Assembly: GCA_024637155.1 (NCBI GenBank)
Contig: JAGXFR010000005.1
Coordinates: 24,795-88,794 of the forward strand
Direction of reading: 5' to 3'
DNA length: 64,000 nucleotides
Source of the DNA: Burkholderiaceae bacterium
GTDB lineage: Bacteria; Pseudomonadota; Gammaproteobacteria; Burkholderiales; Burkholderiaceae_E
Positions 1-7,659 of the stretch are shown piece by piece (the first letter of the stretch is position 1; each line of letters opens with the position of its first letter). The position numbers were made by a program, and so were the translations under genes. The notes below the pieces were generated by a model. That model was not told the DNA's origin. It saw nothing but the letters and a program-made list of their open reading frames with translations, and ran no database searches.

Positions 1-144
1 GTAGGTCACGACCTGCCAGGGCATGAACAGGCCCGAACTCAGCGGCCAGAGCGCGAGCCAGCCGATGAGCGCCGGGGGCGCGACTTGCATCAGAAAAAAC
101 ATCGCCACGTTGGCGATGAGCAGCGCCTGGGTCAGTGGCGGCAT
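1..144 (-). CDS. Rhomboid-family intramembrane serine protease, N-terminal fragment
   Basis: The reverse strand reads 48 codons from an ATG at 144 out through the window edge. The N-terminus starts MPPLTQALLIANVAMFFL and continues to a Trp-Pro...PWQVVTY segment. That layout (first membrane helix, 'LWP', then 'PWQ-VTY') is typical of bacterial rhomboid proteases, which cleave substrates within the inner membrane. The catalytic Ser/His region lies outside the window, so activity cannot be judged. It is divergent from the DUF302 gene, and the ~165 bp between them should hold both promoters. Confidence 0.6.
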   Translation of the reverse strand, partial: MPPLTQALLIANVAMFFLMQVAPPALIGWLALWPLSSGLFMPWQVVTY

Positions 145-309
145 ATTCGATCCCGGTTGATTTCGGTGCGTGAGGCCCTCTCATTATGGGGGTCCCGATC
201 CGGACCCGTGGCGCATCCCACCTCCGGCAGGGGCTTTAAGGTCTGTCTAACGACGTGCCCCGAACATGATCGCGCAGACGGATGTGCCGTCCCCCACACG
301 GAGATTTCG

Positions 310-810
310 ATGAACCAACGCGCTGGCGCAACGCCCCTGCGGCCCCTGCAGGCCGAGGCCTTCATTCGCGGCGAATGCACCCTGACCGTGATCGCCGAGA
401 AGCCCTTCGACGAGGTCGCCGCAAGCCTCGAGAACAGCCTCGCCGAGAACGACCTGCACATCATTCATGTGCTGGACTTCAACCGTCTGCTGGGCGCCCG
501 GGATCTGCGACTCGGTGTGCGCTGTCGCGTCTACGAGGTGCTCGAGCCGCGGCTCGCGGCCCAGCTGATCGCGCTCGAGCCCGATCTGGCGCACCTGCTG
601 CCATGCCGCATCGCGATGCACGACGATGGCGGCGTCACCACCGTGACGACACCCATGCCCACGACCGTGATGACCGAGTTCTCGCATTCGGTGACCGTCG
701 CGCGGCTGGCGAGAAGCCTCGAGGCACGCCTCCAGCAGGTATTGACCGGCCTGCGCGCGGGGCTGCTGCCCGTCGCATCCGCCTCAGCAGCTTCTAAGGA
801 ATATGCGTGA
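310..810 (+). CDS. DUF302-domain protein
   Basis: A 166-residue protein. A short N-terminal stretch is followed by one DUF302-like domain: an 'F-x-E-V' helix, the segment 'HIIHVLDFNRLLGARDLRL', 'YEVLEPRLAAQLIALEPDL', then 'LPCRIAMHDDGG'. DUF302 proteins are small, of unsettled role; some relatives are linked to metal or sulfur stress. There is no signal peptide or membrane helix. The start at 310 was chosen because GGAG lies just upstream and the conserved domain begins soon after; an upstream in-frame ATG would add 75 residues without family character. The stop is 43 bp before the DegQ start, so the two genes may be cotranscribed. Confidence 0.7.
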   Translation: MNQRAGATPLRPLQAEAFIRGECTLTVIAEKPFDEVAASLENSLAENDLHIIHVLDFNRLLGARDLRLGVRCRVYEVLEPRLAAQLIALEPDLAHLLPCRIAMHDDGGVTTVTTPMPTTVMTEFSHSVTVARLARSLEARLQQVLTGLRAGLLPVASASAASKEYA

Positions 811-853
811 TAGTGGGATTGTGTTCAGCAACGAACCCCTCACAGGAGCAGAA

Positions 854-2368
854 ATGAAAACCCGTTCGATGACCCCCACCCGCCTCGTCCTCGCTCTCGC
901 CGCTGCCGGCGTGATCGGGGGCGCCGGCGCGACCTACTTCGCCGGCTCGCCGGCGCGTGCCCTGGCGCCCGCCGCGGCGATCTCCGCCCCGGTCACCGCC
1001 CCGGTCACCGCGCCGCTCACCGTGGTCGGTGCACCGGATTTCTCGCAGCTCGTGCAGCGCTACGGCGGCTCCGTGGTCAACATCAGCGTCAGCGGGACCC
1101 GGCAGGCCGCCAACGATTCGGACGAGGCCCCGGCGGCCCAGCGCCGCGGCATGCCGGGCCTGGACCCGAGCGATCCCTTCTTCGAGTTCTTCCGGCGCTT
1201 CCAGAGCCCCCACGGCGGCATCCCGAATGAGCGCGAAATGCCCGTGCGTGGCCAGGGCTCCGGCTTCATCATCAGCGCCGACGGCGTCATCCTGACCAAC
1301 GCCCACGTGGTGCGCGATGCGAAGGAGGTGACGGTGAAGCTCACCGATCGCCGCGAGTTCGCCGCCAAGGTGCTGGGCTCGGATCCGAAAACCGACGTGG
1401 CCGTGCTCAAGATCGACGCGAACAACCTGCCGACGGTTCCGCTGGGCAGCACGCGCGACCTGAAGGTCGGCGAATGGGTGCTGGCGATCGGCTCGCCCTT
1501 TGGCTTCGAGAACAGCGTGACTGCCGGCGTGGTGAGCGCCAAGGGCCGCTCGCTGCCCGATGACAGCTTCGTGCCCTTCATCCAGACCGACGTCGCGGTG
1601 AACCCCGGCAACTCGGGCGGACCGCTGTTCAATACCCGCGGCGAGGTCGTCGGCATCAACGCGCAGATCTACAGCCGGTCCGGCGGCTACCAGGGCCTCT
1701 CCTTCGCGATTCCGATCGAGGTCGCCAGCAAGGTCCGCGACCAGATCGTCGCCACCGGCAAGGTGCGCCACGCCCGCCTCGGGGTTTCGATCCAGGAGGT
1801 GAACCAGACGCTGGCTGACTCGTTCAAGCTCGACAAGCCCGAAGGCGCGCTCATCGCGAGCGTCGACCCGGACAGCGCCGCGGCCAAGGCCGGGCTGAAG
1901 ACCGGCGACGTGATCCGCAAGTTGAACGGCCAGCCCATCATCGCCTCCGGCGATCTGCCGGCGATGATCGGGCAGGCCATTCCCGGCGACCAGGTGAAGC
2001 TCGAGGTCTGGCGCCAGGGCAAGCCCGAGGAGATCACCGCAACGCTCGGGGACGCCAGCGACAAGGCACCCAAGGTCGCCCGTTCCGACGAGGCGGTGGG
2101 CAAGGGCAAGCTCGGTCTCGCACTGCGCCCCCTGCAGCCCCAGGAGCAGCGCGCGGCCGGCGTGGAAAGCGGGTTGCTGGTCGAGGACTCGGCCGGACCC
2201 GCGGCCCGTGCCGGGGTGCAACCGGGTGATGTGCTCGTCGCCGTGAACGGAACGCCCGTCGTGAGCGTCGAGCAGGTGCGCGAGGTGCTCGCCAAGGCCA
2301 GCAAGTCGGTGGCGCTGCTGATCCAGCGTGACGGCAGCCGGATCTTCGTGCCGGTGCGGGTGGGCTGA
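854..2368 (+). CDS. degQ: DegQ/DegP-type periplasmic serine endoprotease
   Basis: A 504-residue HtrA-family protease for quality control of periplasmic proteins. The N-terminus has a hydrophobic export segment after basic residues (MKTRSMTPTRLVLALAAAG). The trypsin-like domain shows the triad His in 'LTNAHV', Asp in 'KTDVAVLKI' and Ser in 'NPGNSGGP'. Two PDZ domains follow, near residues 295-385 and 410-500, as in DegP/DegQ and unlike single-PDZ DegS. The start at 854 has AGGAG ten bases upstream. An intrinsic terminator lies about 130 bp past the stop. The gene is convergent with the helicase gene at 5855-7366 across the repeat-bounded segment. Confidence 0.92.
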   Translation: MKTRSMTPTRLVLALAAAGVIGGAGATYFAGSPARALAPAAAISAPVTAPVTAPLTVVGAPDFSQLVQRYGGSVVNISVSGTRQAANDSDEAPAAQRRGMPGLDPSDPFFEFFRRFQSPHGGIPNEREMPVRGQGSGFIISADGVILTNAHVVRDAKEVTVKLTDRREFAAKVLGSDPKTDVAVLKIDANNLPTVPLGSTRDLKVGEWVLAIGSPFGFENSVTAGVVSAKGRSLPDDSFVPFIQTDVAVNPGNSGGPLFNTRGEVVGINAQIYSRSGGYQGLSFAIPIEVASKVRDQIVATGKVRHARLGVSIQEVNQTLADSFKLDKPEGALIASVDPDSAAAKAGLKTGDVIRKLNGQPIIASGDLPAMIGQAIPGDQVKLEVWRQGKPEEITATLGDASDKAPKVARSDEAVGKGKLGLALRPLQPQEQRAAGVESGLLVEDSAGPAARAGVQPGDVLVAVNGTPVVSVEQVREVLAKASKSVALLIQRDGSRIFVPVRVG

Positions 2369-2423
2369 GGAAGCCGACGCCGCGCGACGCGGCCGCACAA
2401 CAGGAGAAAGCACTCTGCCGTAG

Positions 2424-2532
2424 AAAAAAAGGGCGCCCGCGGGCCCAGCCTTTCACCTTAGGTGTTGAAAAGCTGACGCAATAGGGCTTCTCTCACCCCC
2501 GTTTCCTCTCTGAGGCAACGGGGGTTTTCTTT
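2424..2532. repeat. Left copy of a ~107-bp inverted repeat
   Basis: This stretch recurs in inverted orientation at 5725-5831. The outer 31 bases (A-run plus a GGGCGCCCGCGGGCCC core) are identical. The middle shares GTGTTGAAAAGCTGACG. The inner part is a CCCCCG...CGGGGG hairpin whose stem differs between copies but remains paired. The outer end resembles a terminator read outward and the inner hairpin a terminator read inward. The pair bounds the catabolic segment between degQ and the helicase gene. Confidence 0.85.
2496..2532 (+). terminator. Intrinsic terminator downstream of degQ
   Basis: The 8-bp stem CCCCCGTT/AACGGGGG (2496-2503 with 2517-2524) closes a 13-nt loop that itself contains CCTC/GAGG, followed by TTTTCTTTT. 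It is correctly oriented to end degQ transcription and is part of the left inverted-repeat copy. Confidence 0.8.
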
Positions 2533-2734
2533 TGAGCCAGCCGCCGGAAAAATCTCCAGCAGCACCCAGCCGCCCAAGCGCGCGCGTCGTCGCAAGCCCA
2601 AGGCGCTCCTCAAGCGCCCCGATGGCACCGCGCTGCCCCCGCCCCCGCGCATTCCCGAGACTTTCGGCGGCATCCAGGTCAACTACTGCAAGGCGCCTCG
2701 GTGCCCCAACTTCGGGGTGCCGGCAGGGGACTGA
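2533..2734 (+). pseudogene. 5' fragment of a transposase-like gene
   Basis: One frame with no clear start codon reads a basic, proline-rich stretch, then 'PPPPRIPETFGGIQVNYCKA', then 'PRCPNFGVPAGD' and a stop. The Cys-x4-Cys-Pro-Asn-Phe-Gly pattern resembles the zinc-binding N-terminus of some transposases, but I cannot name the IS family. Only about 60 codons remain. It abuts the inner edge of the left inverted repeat, which supports its being transposon debris. Confidence 0.4.
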
Positions 2735-2746
2735 GTGACCGAAGTT

Positions 2747-3112
2747 TCATCCGATGTCTGCCGGCACCCAGGGCGGCAGCGGCGTTCCGCCGGTGTAGTG
2801 GTTCTCGGCGGGGTTTTCGCGGAACAGGACATAGAGGTCCGTCGGGACCACACCCAATTCGGTCTGCAGGATCTTGGCGATGGCATCCACCAGGGCCTTC
2901 TTGCGCTCAGCCTCCCGCCCTGGACGCAAGTCCACCGTCACCAGCGGCAGACCATCGCCGATTTCGCCGAAGGCCTCGCGCACGGCAACGTAGTCATACT
3001 TGATCTCCTTGGGGGCAAGCGTTTGGAGCACGGCCTGCTTGACGCCTTCACGGATACGCTTCTTCGTCTCCCGGGGCGTGCCCTCGGGCACTTCAACACG
3101 GATGACAGGCAT
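2747..3112 (-). CDS. Tautomerase-superfamily enzyme (4-oxalocrotonate tautomerase-like)
   Basis: A 121-residue protein beginning MPVIRVEVPEG. In the tautomerase superfamily, Pro-1 after removal of Met is the catalytic base. At this length it is nearer the MIF/CHMI or cis-CaaD-like size than the 62-residue 4-OT. It probably interconverts enol and keto forms of a small acid. The start at 3112 was preferred over an upstream in-frame ATG because only this start exposes the proline. It lies in the repeat-bounded insertion, on the same strand as the membrane protein, the enolase-superfamily enzyme and the dehydrogenase, and is likely cotranscribed with them. The substrate is unknown. Confidence 0.7.
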   Translation of the reverse strand: MPVIRVEVPEGTPRETKKRIREGVKQAVLQTLAPKEIKYDYVAVREAFGEIGDGLPLVTVDLRPGREAERKKALVDAIAKILQTELGVVPTDLYVLFRENPAENHYTGGTPLPPWVPADIG

Positions 3113-3114
3113 GG

Positions 3115-3339
3115 TCAGCGCCTTGATGGCTTGGGTTGGACATGGCGGCACAGAACGATGTTCAGCACGACCAGCAGCATCACGATGATCGTCACCACCG
3201 GCGGCTTGGCCTGGAACGGCAGGACCTGGGCCGGCACATCCGGGTGCAGGTGCGCGTAAACGGCCACGAGCATAATGACCACGATCAACAGGTTGCCCGA
3301 GTAGGACAGCTTGTCTGCGATCGAGATGATTGTTGTCAT
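3115..3339 (-). CDS. Small membrane protein, unknown function
   Basis: A 74-residue protein with two hydrophobic segments, around 'LLIVVIMLVAVYA' and 'VVTIIVMLLVVLNIVLC', joined by a short polar linker and ending in a basic tail. I do not recognise the family. GAGG lies five bases before the chosen ATG; an ATG nine bases upstream is also possible. The stop nearly touches the tautomerase start, so the two are probably one transcript. The position between catabolic enzymes could suggest a transport accessory, but nothing in the sequence shows that. Confidence 0.5.
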   Translation of the reverse strand: MTTIISIADKLSYSGNLLIVVIMLVAVYAHLHPDVPAQVLPFQAKPPVVTIIVMLLVVLNIVLCRHVQPKPSRR

Positions 3340-3397
3340 TGGCCTCATCGGTTTCGCTCGCTCGGTGGGCGTTGTCAGCCGCCAGCGAAGGGCCGTT

Positions 3398-4492
3398 TCA
3401 TTCGACTCGATAGCGCTTCACCGCATCCACGTTCCAGGCCATGCCGTTGCCGATGCGTGCCGGCGGCATCGCGCAGCCGCCGCTCAGTTCGAGGGGTTGC
3501 TGCAGGATCGGATTCGCCCAGTCGACATACTCCAGCCAGTGCGCCGTCGGGCTGGCGGCCAGCAGGTGCACGCTGACCTCGGCGAACAGGTGTGAAGACA
3601 GCTCGATGCTGGCCGCGTCGGCCAGCGCCGCAGCCGCGATCCAGCCGCTGACGCCGCCTATGCGTTCGAGATCCGGCATCACGAAGTCGGACGCGCGTGC
3701 GGACAGGGCCTGCGCCATTGCGCGTGACCCGGCGAAGTTCTCACCGATCTGCACCGGCGTGCGCAAGCCGGCTGCAAGTTCAGCGCAGCTGGCGTAGTCG
3801 TCGTGGCGAATCGGCTCTTCGATCCAGAAAAGCCCTTCGTCATCGAGTTGATGGCAGCGCTCGCGTGCGGCAGCTGGGCTCAGCGCCTGATTGAAGTCGG
3901 CCATCAGGTGCACGGCTGCCGGGATGGCCTTGCGAACGGCGCGCACTGCCGCGAGGTCGTCTTCGCCGCGCGGTCGCCCAAGCCGCATCTTGATGGCGCT
4001 GAAACCTTCGGCCACGAGTTCAAGCGCTTCATCGGCCGCAGCTTGCGGGGGCAGCAGTCCGAGGCCGTTGCTGTTGTAAGCCGGTACCGGTCGCAGAGCC
4101 GCCCCGAGCAGGGTTGCGAGCGGCAGGGCAGCCGCCTTGGCCAGCGCATCCCAGCAGGCGATGTCGATGCCTGCCATGACCATCGAGACCAGGCCTCTGG
4201 CGCCGATCAGGCGGAACCGGCCCTCGAGCAGGCGCCGTACCTCGGTCGGCGCTGCCGCCTTGTCTGCCAGCACCGCAGCGGCGTCCTGGAACAGCGCATG
4301 TGCCGCGATCCCGGCGCTTTGCAGGTAGCAGAACAGATAGGCGTGGCCGACGAGGCTCTCTTCGGTTTGCAGATCGACCAGCAGCAGCGGCGCGTGGTCG
4401 ATGCGCATCGCACTGGTGCCGAGCGCCCGGCGCATCGGCACGTTGACCAGCGTGGTCTGGATCGAACGAATCTTCAGATCGTGCGGTGTCAT
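3398..4492 (-). CDS. Mandelate racemase/muconate lactonizing-family enzyme (enolase superfamily)
   Basis: A 364-residue enolase-superfamily enzyme. Its residues line up with mandelate racemase at a constant offset of +4: K168 ('AIKMR'), metal ligands D199 ('MADFNQ'), E225 ('WIEEP') and E251 ('IGENF'), and the D274-H301 dyad ('VMPDLERIGG', 'SSHLF'). The second lysine of the usual KxK motif is arginine here (R170), so two-base racemisation is doubtful and a dehydratase or His-driven reaction is more likely. The ATG overlaps the stop of the upstream reductase gene (ATGA), indicating translational coupling. The acid-sugar or hydroxy-acid substrate is not determinable. Confidence 0.85.
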   Translation of the reverse strand: MTPHDLKIRSIQTTLVNVPMRRALGTSAMRIDHAPLLLVDLQTEESLVGHAYLFCYLQSAGIAAHALFQDAAAVLADKAAAPTEVRRLLEGRFRLIGARGLVSMVMAGIDIACWDALAKAAALPLATLLGAALRPVPAYNSNGLGLLPPQAAADEALELVAEGFSAIKMRLGRPRGEDDLAAVRAVRKAIPAAVHLMADFNQALSPAAARERCHQLDDEGLFWIEEPIRHDDYASCAELAAGLRTPVQIGENFAGSRAMAQALSARASDFVMPDLERIGGVSGWIAAAALADAASIELSSHLFAEVSVHLLAASPTAHWLEYVDWANPILQQPLELSGGCAMPPARIGNGMAWNVDAVKRYRVE

Positions 4493-5412
4493 TTCGGCTG
4501 GCCGTCGCTGTGCACAGAAAGGATGTCGAAGATGGCGCGGTTGCAGGGGGTGGAGATGCCCAGGCGTTGGCCGCGTGCCACGACGTCGCCACTCAGCCAG
4601 GCTACTTCGAGCCTGCCGCCGCGCTCCAGGTCGTTTTGCATCGACGCGGTCATCGTTGCCGGCAACTGGTCGCAGAAGGCAAGCCGGTCGTCGGCGAAAT
4701 CGACCGCCAGCGGCACACCCTCGGCGCGTGCGACCTGCACCACCTCGTCCATCGTGTCGCGCAGGAATGCCCGTGCGCGTTCGTTGCTTCGGATGACTCC
4801 GATCGGCGTTCGCGTGGTCGCCGTGGTGCCGGACAGGCCGACGAGGAAGACGAACTTCTGCCACACGGCCTGCCGGATGTTGACGCTGAGTTCCTGGTCG
4901 ATGCCGGCCTTGACGCAGGCATCGCGCAGGCGCTTCACCCGCTCGCTGACGCTCCCGTCGTACTCGCCGAAGACCAGCTTCTGCATGGTGCCGGAGTGCC
5001 TGATCAGACCAGGTTCGGCGATCGTCGCGGCGATGTAGCAGACGCCTCCGATGATGCTGCGTTGTCCCAGCACCTGGCGCAGGATGTCATCCTTGACCAC
5101 GCCGTTCTGGAACGAAACGACGGCCGTGTGTTCGCCAATCAGTGGCTTGATGGCTTCGGCCGCCGCTGCGGTGTCCCACAGCTTGACGCCGAAAAGCACC
5201 AGCTCCGTGGTGCCGATGCTGGCCGGGTCGTCGGTTGCTTGAACCGTCGGCAGGTGTAGGTCGCCAAGCGGGCTTTCGATGCGCAGGCCATGCTCGCGCA
5301 GGGCGGCCAGCTGTGCCCCGCGTGCCACGAATGTCACGTCGCATCCCGCATTCGCCAGCCGGGCACCGAAGTAACCACCGATGCCACCGGTTCCCATGAT
5401 CGTGATGTGCAT
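4489..5412 (-). CDS. Ketopantoate reductase-like (ApbA/PanE family) NADPH dehydrogenase
   Basis: A 307-residue protein with an N-terminal Rossmann motif, 'IMGTGGIGGYFGARLA', and a C-terminal helical PanE-type domain. Family members reduce 2-ketopantoate or related 2-keto acids with NADPH. The conserved lysine/asparagine region 'FQNGVVKDDIL' is visible. It is first in a coupled leftward operon with the enolase-superfamily enzyme and tautomerase, so a catabolic 2-keto-acid reductase is more likely than a housekeeping panE. The start at 5412 (MHITIMG) is chosen; an ATG six bases upstream is equally possible. A short palindrome about 30 bp upstream may be its operator. Confidence 0.8.
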   Translation of the reverse strand: MHITIMGTGGIGGYFGARLANAGCDVTFVARGAQLAALREHGLRIESPLGDLHLPTVQATDDPASIGTTELVLFGVKLWDTAAAAEAIKPLIGEHTAVVSFQNGVVKDDILRQVLGQRSIIGGVCYIAATIAEPGLIRHSGTMQKLVFGEYDGSVSERVKRLRDACVKAGIDQELSVNIRQAVWQKFVFLVGLSGTTATTRTPIGVIRSNERARAFLRDTMDEVVQVARAEGVPLAVDFADDRLAFCDQLPATMTASMQNDLERGGRLEVAWLSGDVVARGQRLGISTPCNRAIFDILSVHSDGQPK

Positions 5413-5443
5413 GGTCATTTTCTTCGATTGCTGAATTTCAATG

Positions 5444-5457
5444 TTAGACCAGTCTAG
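5444..5457. promoter_or_regulatory. Candidate operator upstream of the leftward catabolic operon
   Basis: TAGAC-CA-GTCTA is a 5+5 bp palindrome about 30 bp upstream of the reductase start. The shape resembles GntR/FadR-type sites, but no such regulator gene lies in the segment, so the assignment is weak. Confidence 0.3.
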
Positions 5458-5505
5458 CGTCCAGAGGCGACTCAGGCGCGCCGACATGCCGACGCGGGAA
5501 TCGGC

Positions 5506-5588
5506 TCAGAGCAGGGCAAGAAGCTGCTGGCCAAGCTCGGCGAAACCGTCGACCACATGGTCGTATGCCATGTTGGGATCCGGATCGG
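5506..5588 (-). pseudogene. 3' end of a truncated leftward gene
   Basis: On the reverse strand a frame reads 'DPNMAYDHVVDGFAELGQQL' followed by LALL and a stop at 5506-5508. It has the look of an amphipathic C-terminal helix of an enzyme. The upstream part is replaced by IS91-type sequence, so only the last ~25 codons survive. I cannot identify the gene. Confidence 0.3.
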
Positions 5589-5766
5589 GCCGGCCAGAAG
5601 GTGCTGACAGCGCAGGGCGTCATGCCCAGGGAAGAAGGGCTTCAAGCAGACGCTATGCGCCGACAGCGCCGGGTTCAGCCTGCACGCTGCCGTGCGCTGC
5701 GGCACCCACGATCACCAGGCGCCCAAGAAAAACCCCCGCAGCCTCGTAAGAGACAGCGGGGGTTAG
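5589..5766 (+). pseudogene. Remnant of an IS91-family transposase gene
   Basis: One frame reads 'AGQKVLTAQGVMPREE'. After a frameshift a second frame reads 'KKGFKQTLCADSAGFSLHAA', then 'VRCGTHDHQ'. The 'GQKVLT' and 'GFSLHA' segments are characteristic of the C-terminal region of IS91-type transposases. The frameshift, and the abrupt junction into the right-hand inverted repeat near 5720, show a dead fragment. It marks the right edge of the inserted segment. Confidence 0.65.
5725..5762 (-). terminator. Intrinsic terminator inside the right inverted-repeat copy
   Basis: On the reverse strand CCCCCGC pairs with GCGGGGG (5756-5762 with 5733-5739), followed by TTTTTCTT. It points leftward into the inserted segment. 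The stem differs from the left copy in paired positions, so pairing is retained. It would stop helicase transcripts from entering the segment. Confidence 0.65.
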
Positions 5767-5831
5767 AGAGGTACGCTTCGTCAGCTTTTCAACACATAAA
5801 GTGAAAGGCTGGGCCCGCGGGCGCCCTTTTT
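5725..5831. repeat. Right copy of the ~107-bp inverted repeat
   Basis: Inverted relative to 2424-2532. The outermost 31 bases match exactly and the rest matches with scattered differences. Reading rightward, GGGCCCGCGGGCGCCC followed by TTTTT also resembles a terminator. The copy ends about 24 bp before the stop codon of the helicase gene. Confidence 0.85.
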
Positions 5832-5854
5832 CTCAGCTCAAGCGCGGAAAGCGC

Positions 5855-7366
5855 TCAGGCAAAGCGCCGTCCCGGCGGACGGGCGCCGCCCAGCGGGCTG
5901 CGGGCACCGCCGCCGCGTGCGTCGCGAACGGGGCCTCCCCGGCGCGGTGCGCCTTCGGCGCTGCGCAGCGGGTTGGGCACGCTGCGCCCGTTGTTGTCGC
6001 TGCGCGTCGGAGCGGCGCTGGAGCGCGTTGCGCCGGCTGCGGGGGTGCGTGCACCGTTCCACTCGCCATCGCGGCGCGGGGCAGCGCCGCCGCTGCGCGC
6101 CGGAGCGCCGGCGCGAGCGTAGCCGCCGCTGCCGATGCGTCCCTGTCCGCCGCCCGGGCGGGCCTGCGCGCGGTTCTGCGGCCGACCCTGCGGCCGGCTG
6201 CCGCCGGTCGTTGCCAGCACTGTCTCGAAGCCCGGAATGTCGCGCCGTTCCAGCTCGCGCTTCATCAGGATCTCGATGTCGCGCAGCTGAATGCGCTCGT
6301 CCGAACAGACCAGCGAGATCGCCTCGCCGCTCGAGCCCGCGCGGCCGGTGCGGCCGATGCGGTGCACGTAGTCTTCGGGAACGTGGGGCAGCTCGTAATT
6401 GATCACGCAGGGCAGTTCGTCGATGTCGATGCCGCGCGACGCGAGGTCGGTCGCCACCAGCGCGGCCAACTTGCCGCTCTTGAAGTCCGCCAGCGCACGG
6501 GTGCGCGCGCTCTGCGTCTTGTTGCCGTGCAGCGCCGCCGATCGAATGCCGGCTTTCTCCAGATTGCGCTGCAGCGCGTCGGCGCCGTGCTTGGTGCGGG
6601 TGAAGATGAGCACCTGGTTCAGGCTGCGGTTCTCGAAGAGGTGCAGCAGCAGTTCCTTCTTGCGGTCGCGTTCGACCGGGAGGACCAGGTGCGACACGTT
6701 CTCGGCGGCCGAATTGCGGCGCGCCACTTCGACGACCTTCGGGTCGGTCAGGAAGTCGCGGGCCAGCAGGCGGATCTCGTCCGAGAAGGTGGCCGAGAAC
6801 ATCAGGCTCTGGCGCTTGGCTGGAATGGCGCTGACGATCTTCTGGATGTCGCGGATGAAGCCCATGTCGAGCATCCGATCGGCCTCATCGAGGATCAGCA
6901 CTTCGATGCGGCCCAGATTGACCGTGCGCTGCTGCATGTGGTCCATCAGGCGACCCGGGGTTGCGACCAGGACGTCGACGCCCCGGCGCAGCGTGTTGAT
7001 CTGCGGGTTGATGCCCACGCCGCCAAACACGGCAAGTGAGCGAACCCGGCTGTTGCGCCCGTAGGTGCGCACGCTTTGCTCCACCTGCGCCGCCAGCTCG
7101 CGGGTCGGAACGAGCACGAGAACGCGCGGTGAGACGCCGTCGCGCGGGATGTGGCCCGGCTGGTCGTGGCGCAGCGTGAGCCGGTGCAGGATCGGCAGCA
7201 CGAAGGCGGCGGTCTTGCCGGTGCCGGTCTGCGCGCAGGCCATCAGGTCGTGGCCGGCGATCACGTGAGGAATCGCCTGCTGCTGAATGGGGGTGGACGT
7301 GGTGTAGCCTTGCGCGCCGACAACGGCGAGCAGCTCGGCCGAAAGGCCAAGTTGATTGAAACTCAA
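5855..7366 (-). CDS. rhlE: DEAD-box ATP-dependent RNA helicase, RhlE type
   Basis: A 503-residue helicase remodelling structured RNA, for example in ribosome assembly or with RNase E. Motifs in order: Q-motif region 'FNQLGLS', 'AQTGTGKT', 'PTRELAAQ', 'DEAD', 'SAT', and '[10 protein letters not shown]'. The two RecA-like domains span about residues 1-370. The remaining ~130 residues form a low-complexity Arg/Gly/Pro/Ala tail typical of RhlE proteins and probably bind RNA non-specifically. The ATG at 7366 begins at the family's usual N-terminus. It is convergent with degQ and transcribed alone. No cold-shock element could be recognised upstream. Confidence 0.9.
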   Translation of the reverse strand: MSFNQLGLSAELLAVVGAQGYTTSTPIQQQAIPHVIAGHDLMACAQTGTGKTAAFVLPILHRLTLRHDQPGHIPRDGVSPRVLVLVPTRELAAQVEQSVRTYGRNSRVRSLAVFGGVGINPQINTLRRGVDVLVATPGRLMDHMQQRTVNLGRIEVLILDEADRMLDMGFIRDIQKIVSAIPAKRQSLMFSATFSDEIRLLARDFLTDPKVVEVARRNSAAENVSHLVLPVERDRKKELLLHLFENRSLNQVLIFTRTKHGADALQRNLEKAGIRSAALHGNKTQSARTRALADFKSGKLAALVATDLASRGIDIDELPCVINYELPHVPEDYVHRIGRTGRAGSSGEAISLVCSDERIQLRDIEILMKRELERRDIPGFETVLATTGGSRPQGRPQNRAQARPGGGQGRIGSGGYARAGAPARSGGAAPRRDGEWNGARTPAAGATRSSAAPTRSDNNGRSVPNPLRSAEGAPRRGGPVRDARGGGARSPLGGARPPGRRFA

Positions 7367-7659
7367 GGAATATGCTCCATGCCAAGCGGCCGCCGCTCTG
7401 CGAGCGGTTCAGTCCGGTGTCTCGGCTTTCGCGGGGTTTTCTGCCCTGCGGATCGATGGGAAGTCTTGGAAGACCGGCTGCGCGACTGAAGGGCGCTGCC
7501 TGAGGGGCCCTCCAACGGGAAGGCGGGGCGGAATGTAACACACCTCGTGCGTCCATGGGGAAAAGTATCGGCGCCCGGCGTAGGATGAAGGCGTGGGGTC
7601 GGAGGTTTGATGTCCCGCCAAGAGTGCGTGCAGCGCTGTGAGCGGATGCCGCGCGCCGA

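Noticed and set aside
794..2413. A 539-codon reverse frame opposite degQ
   Set aside because: Composition-driven antisense frame; degQ has clear catalytic and PDZ motifs.
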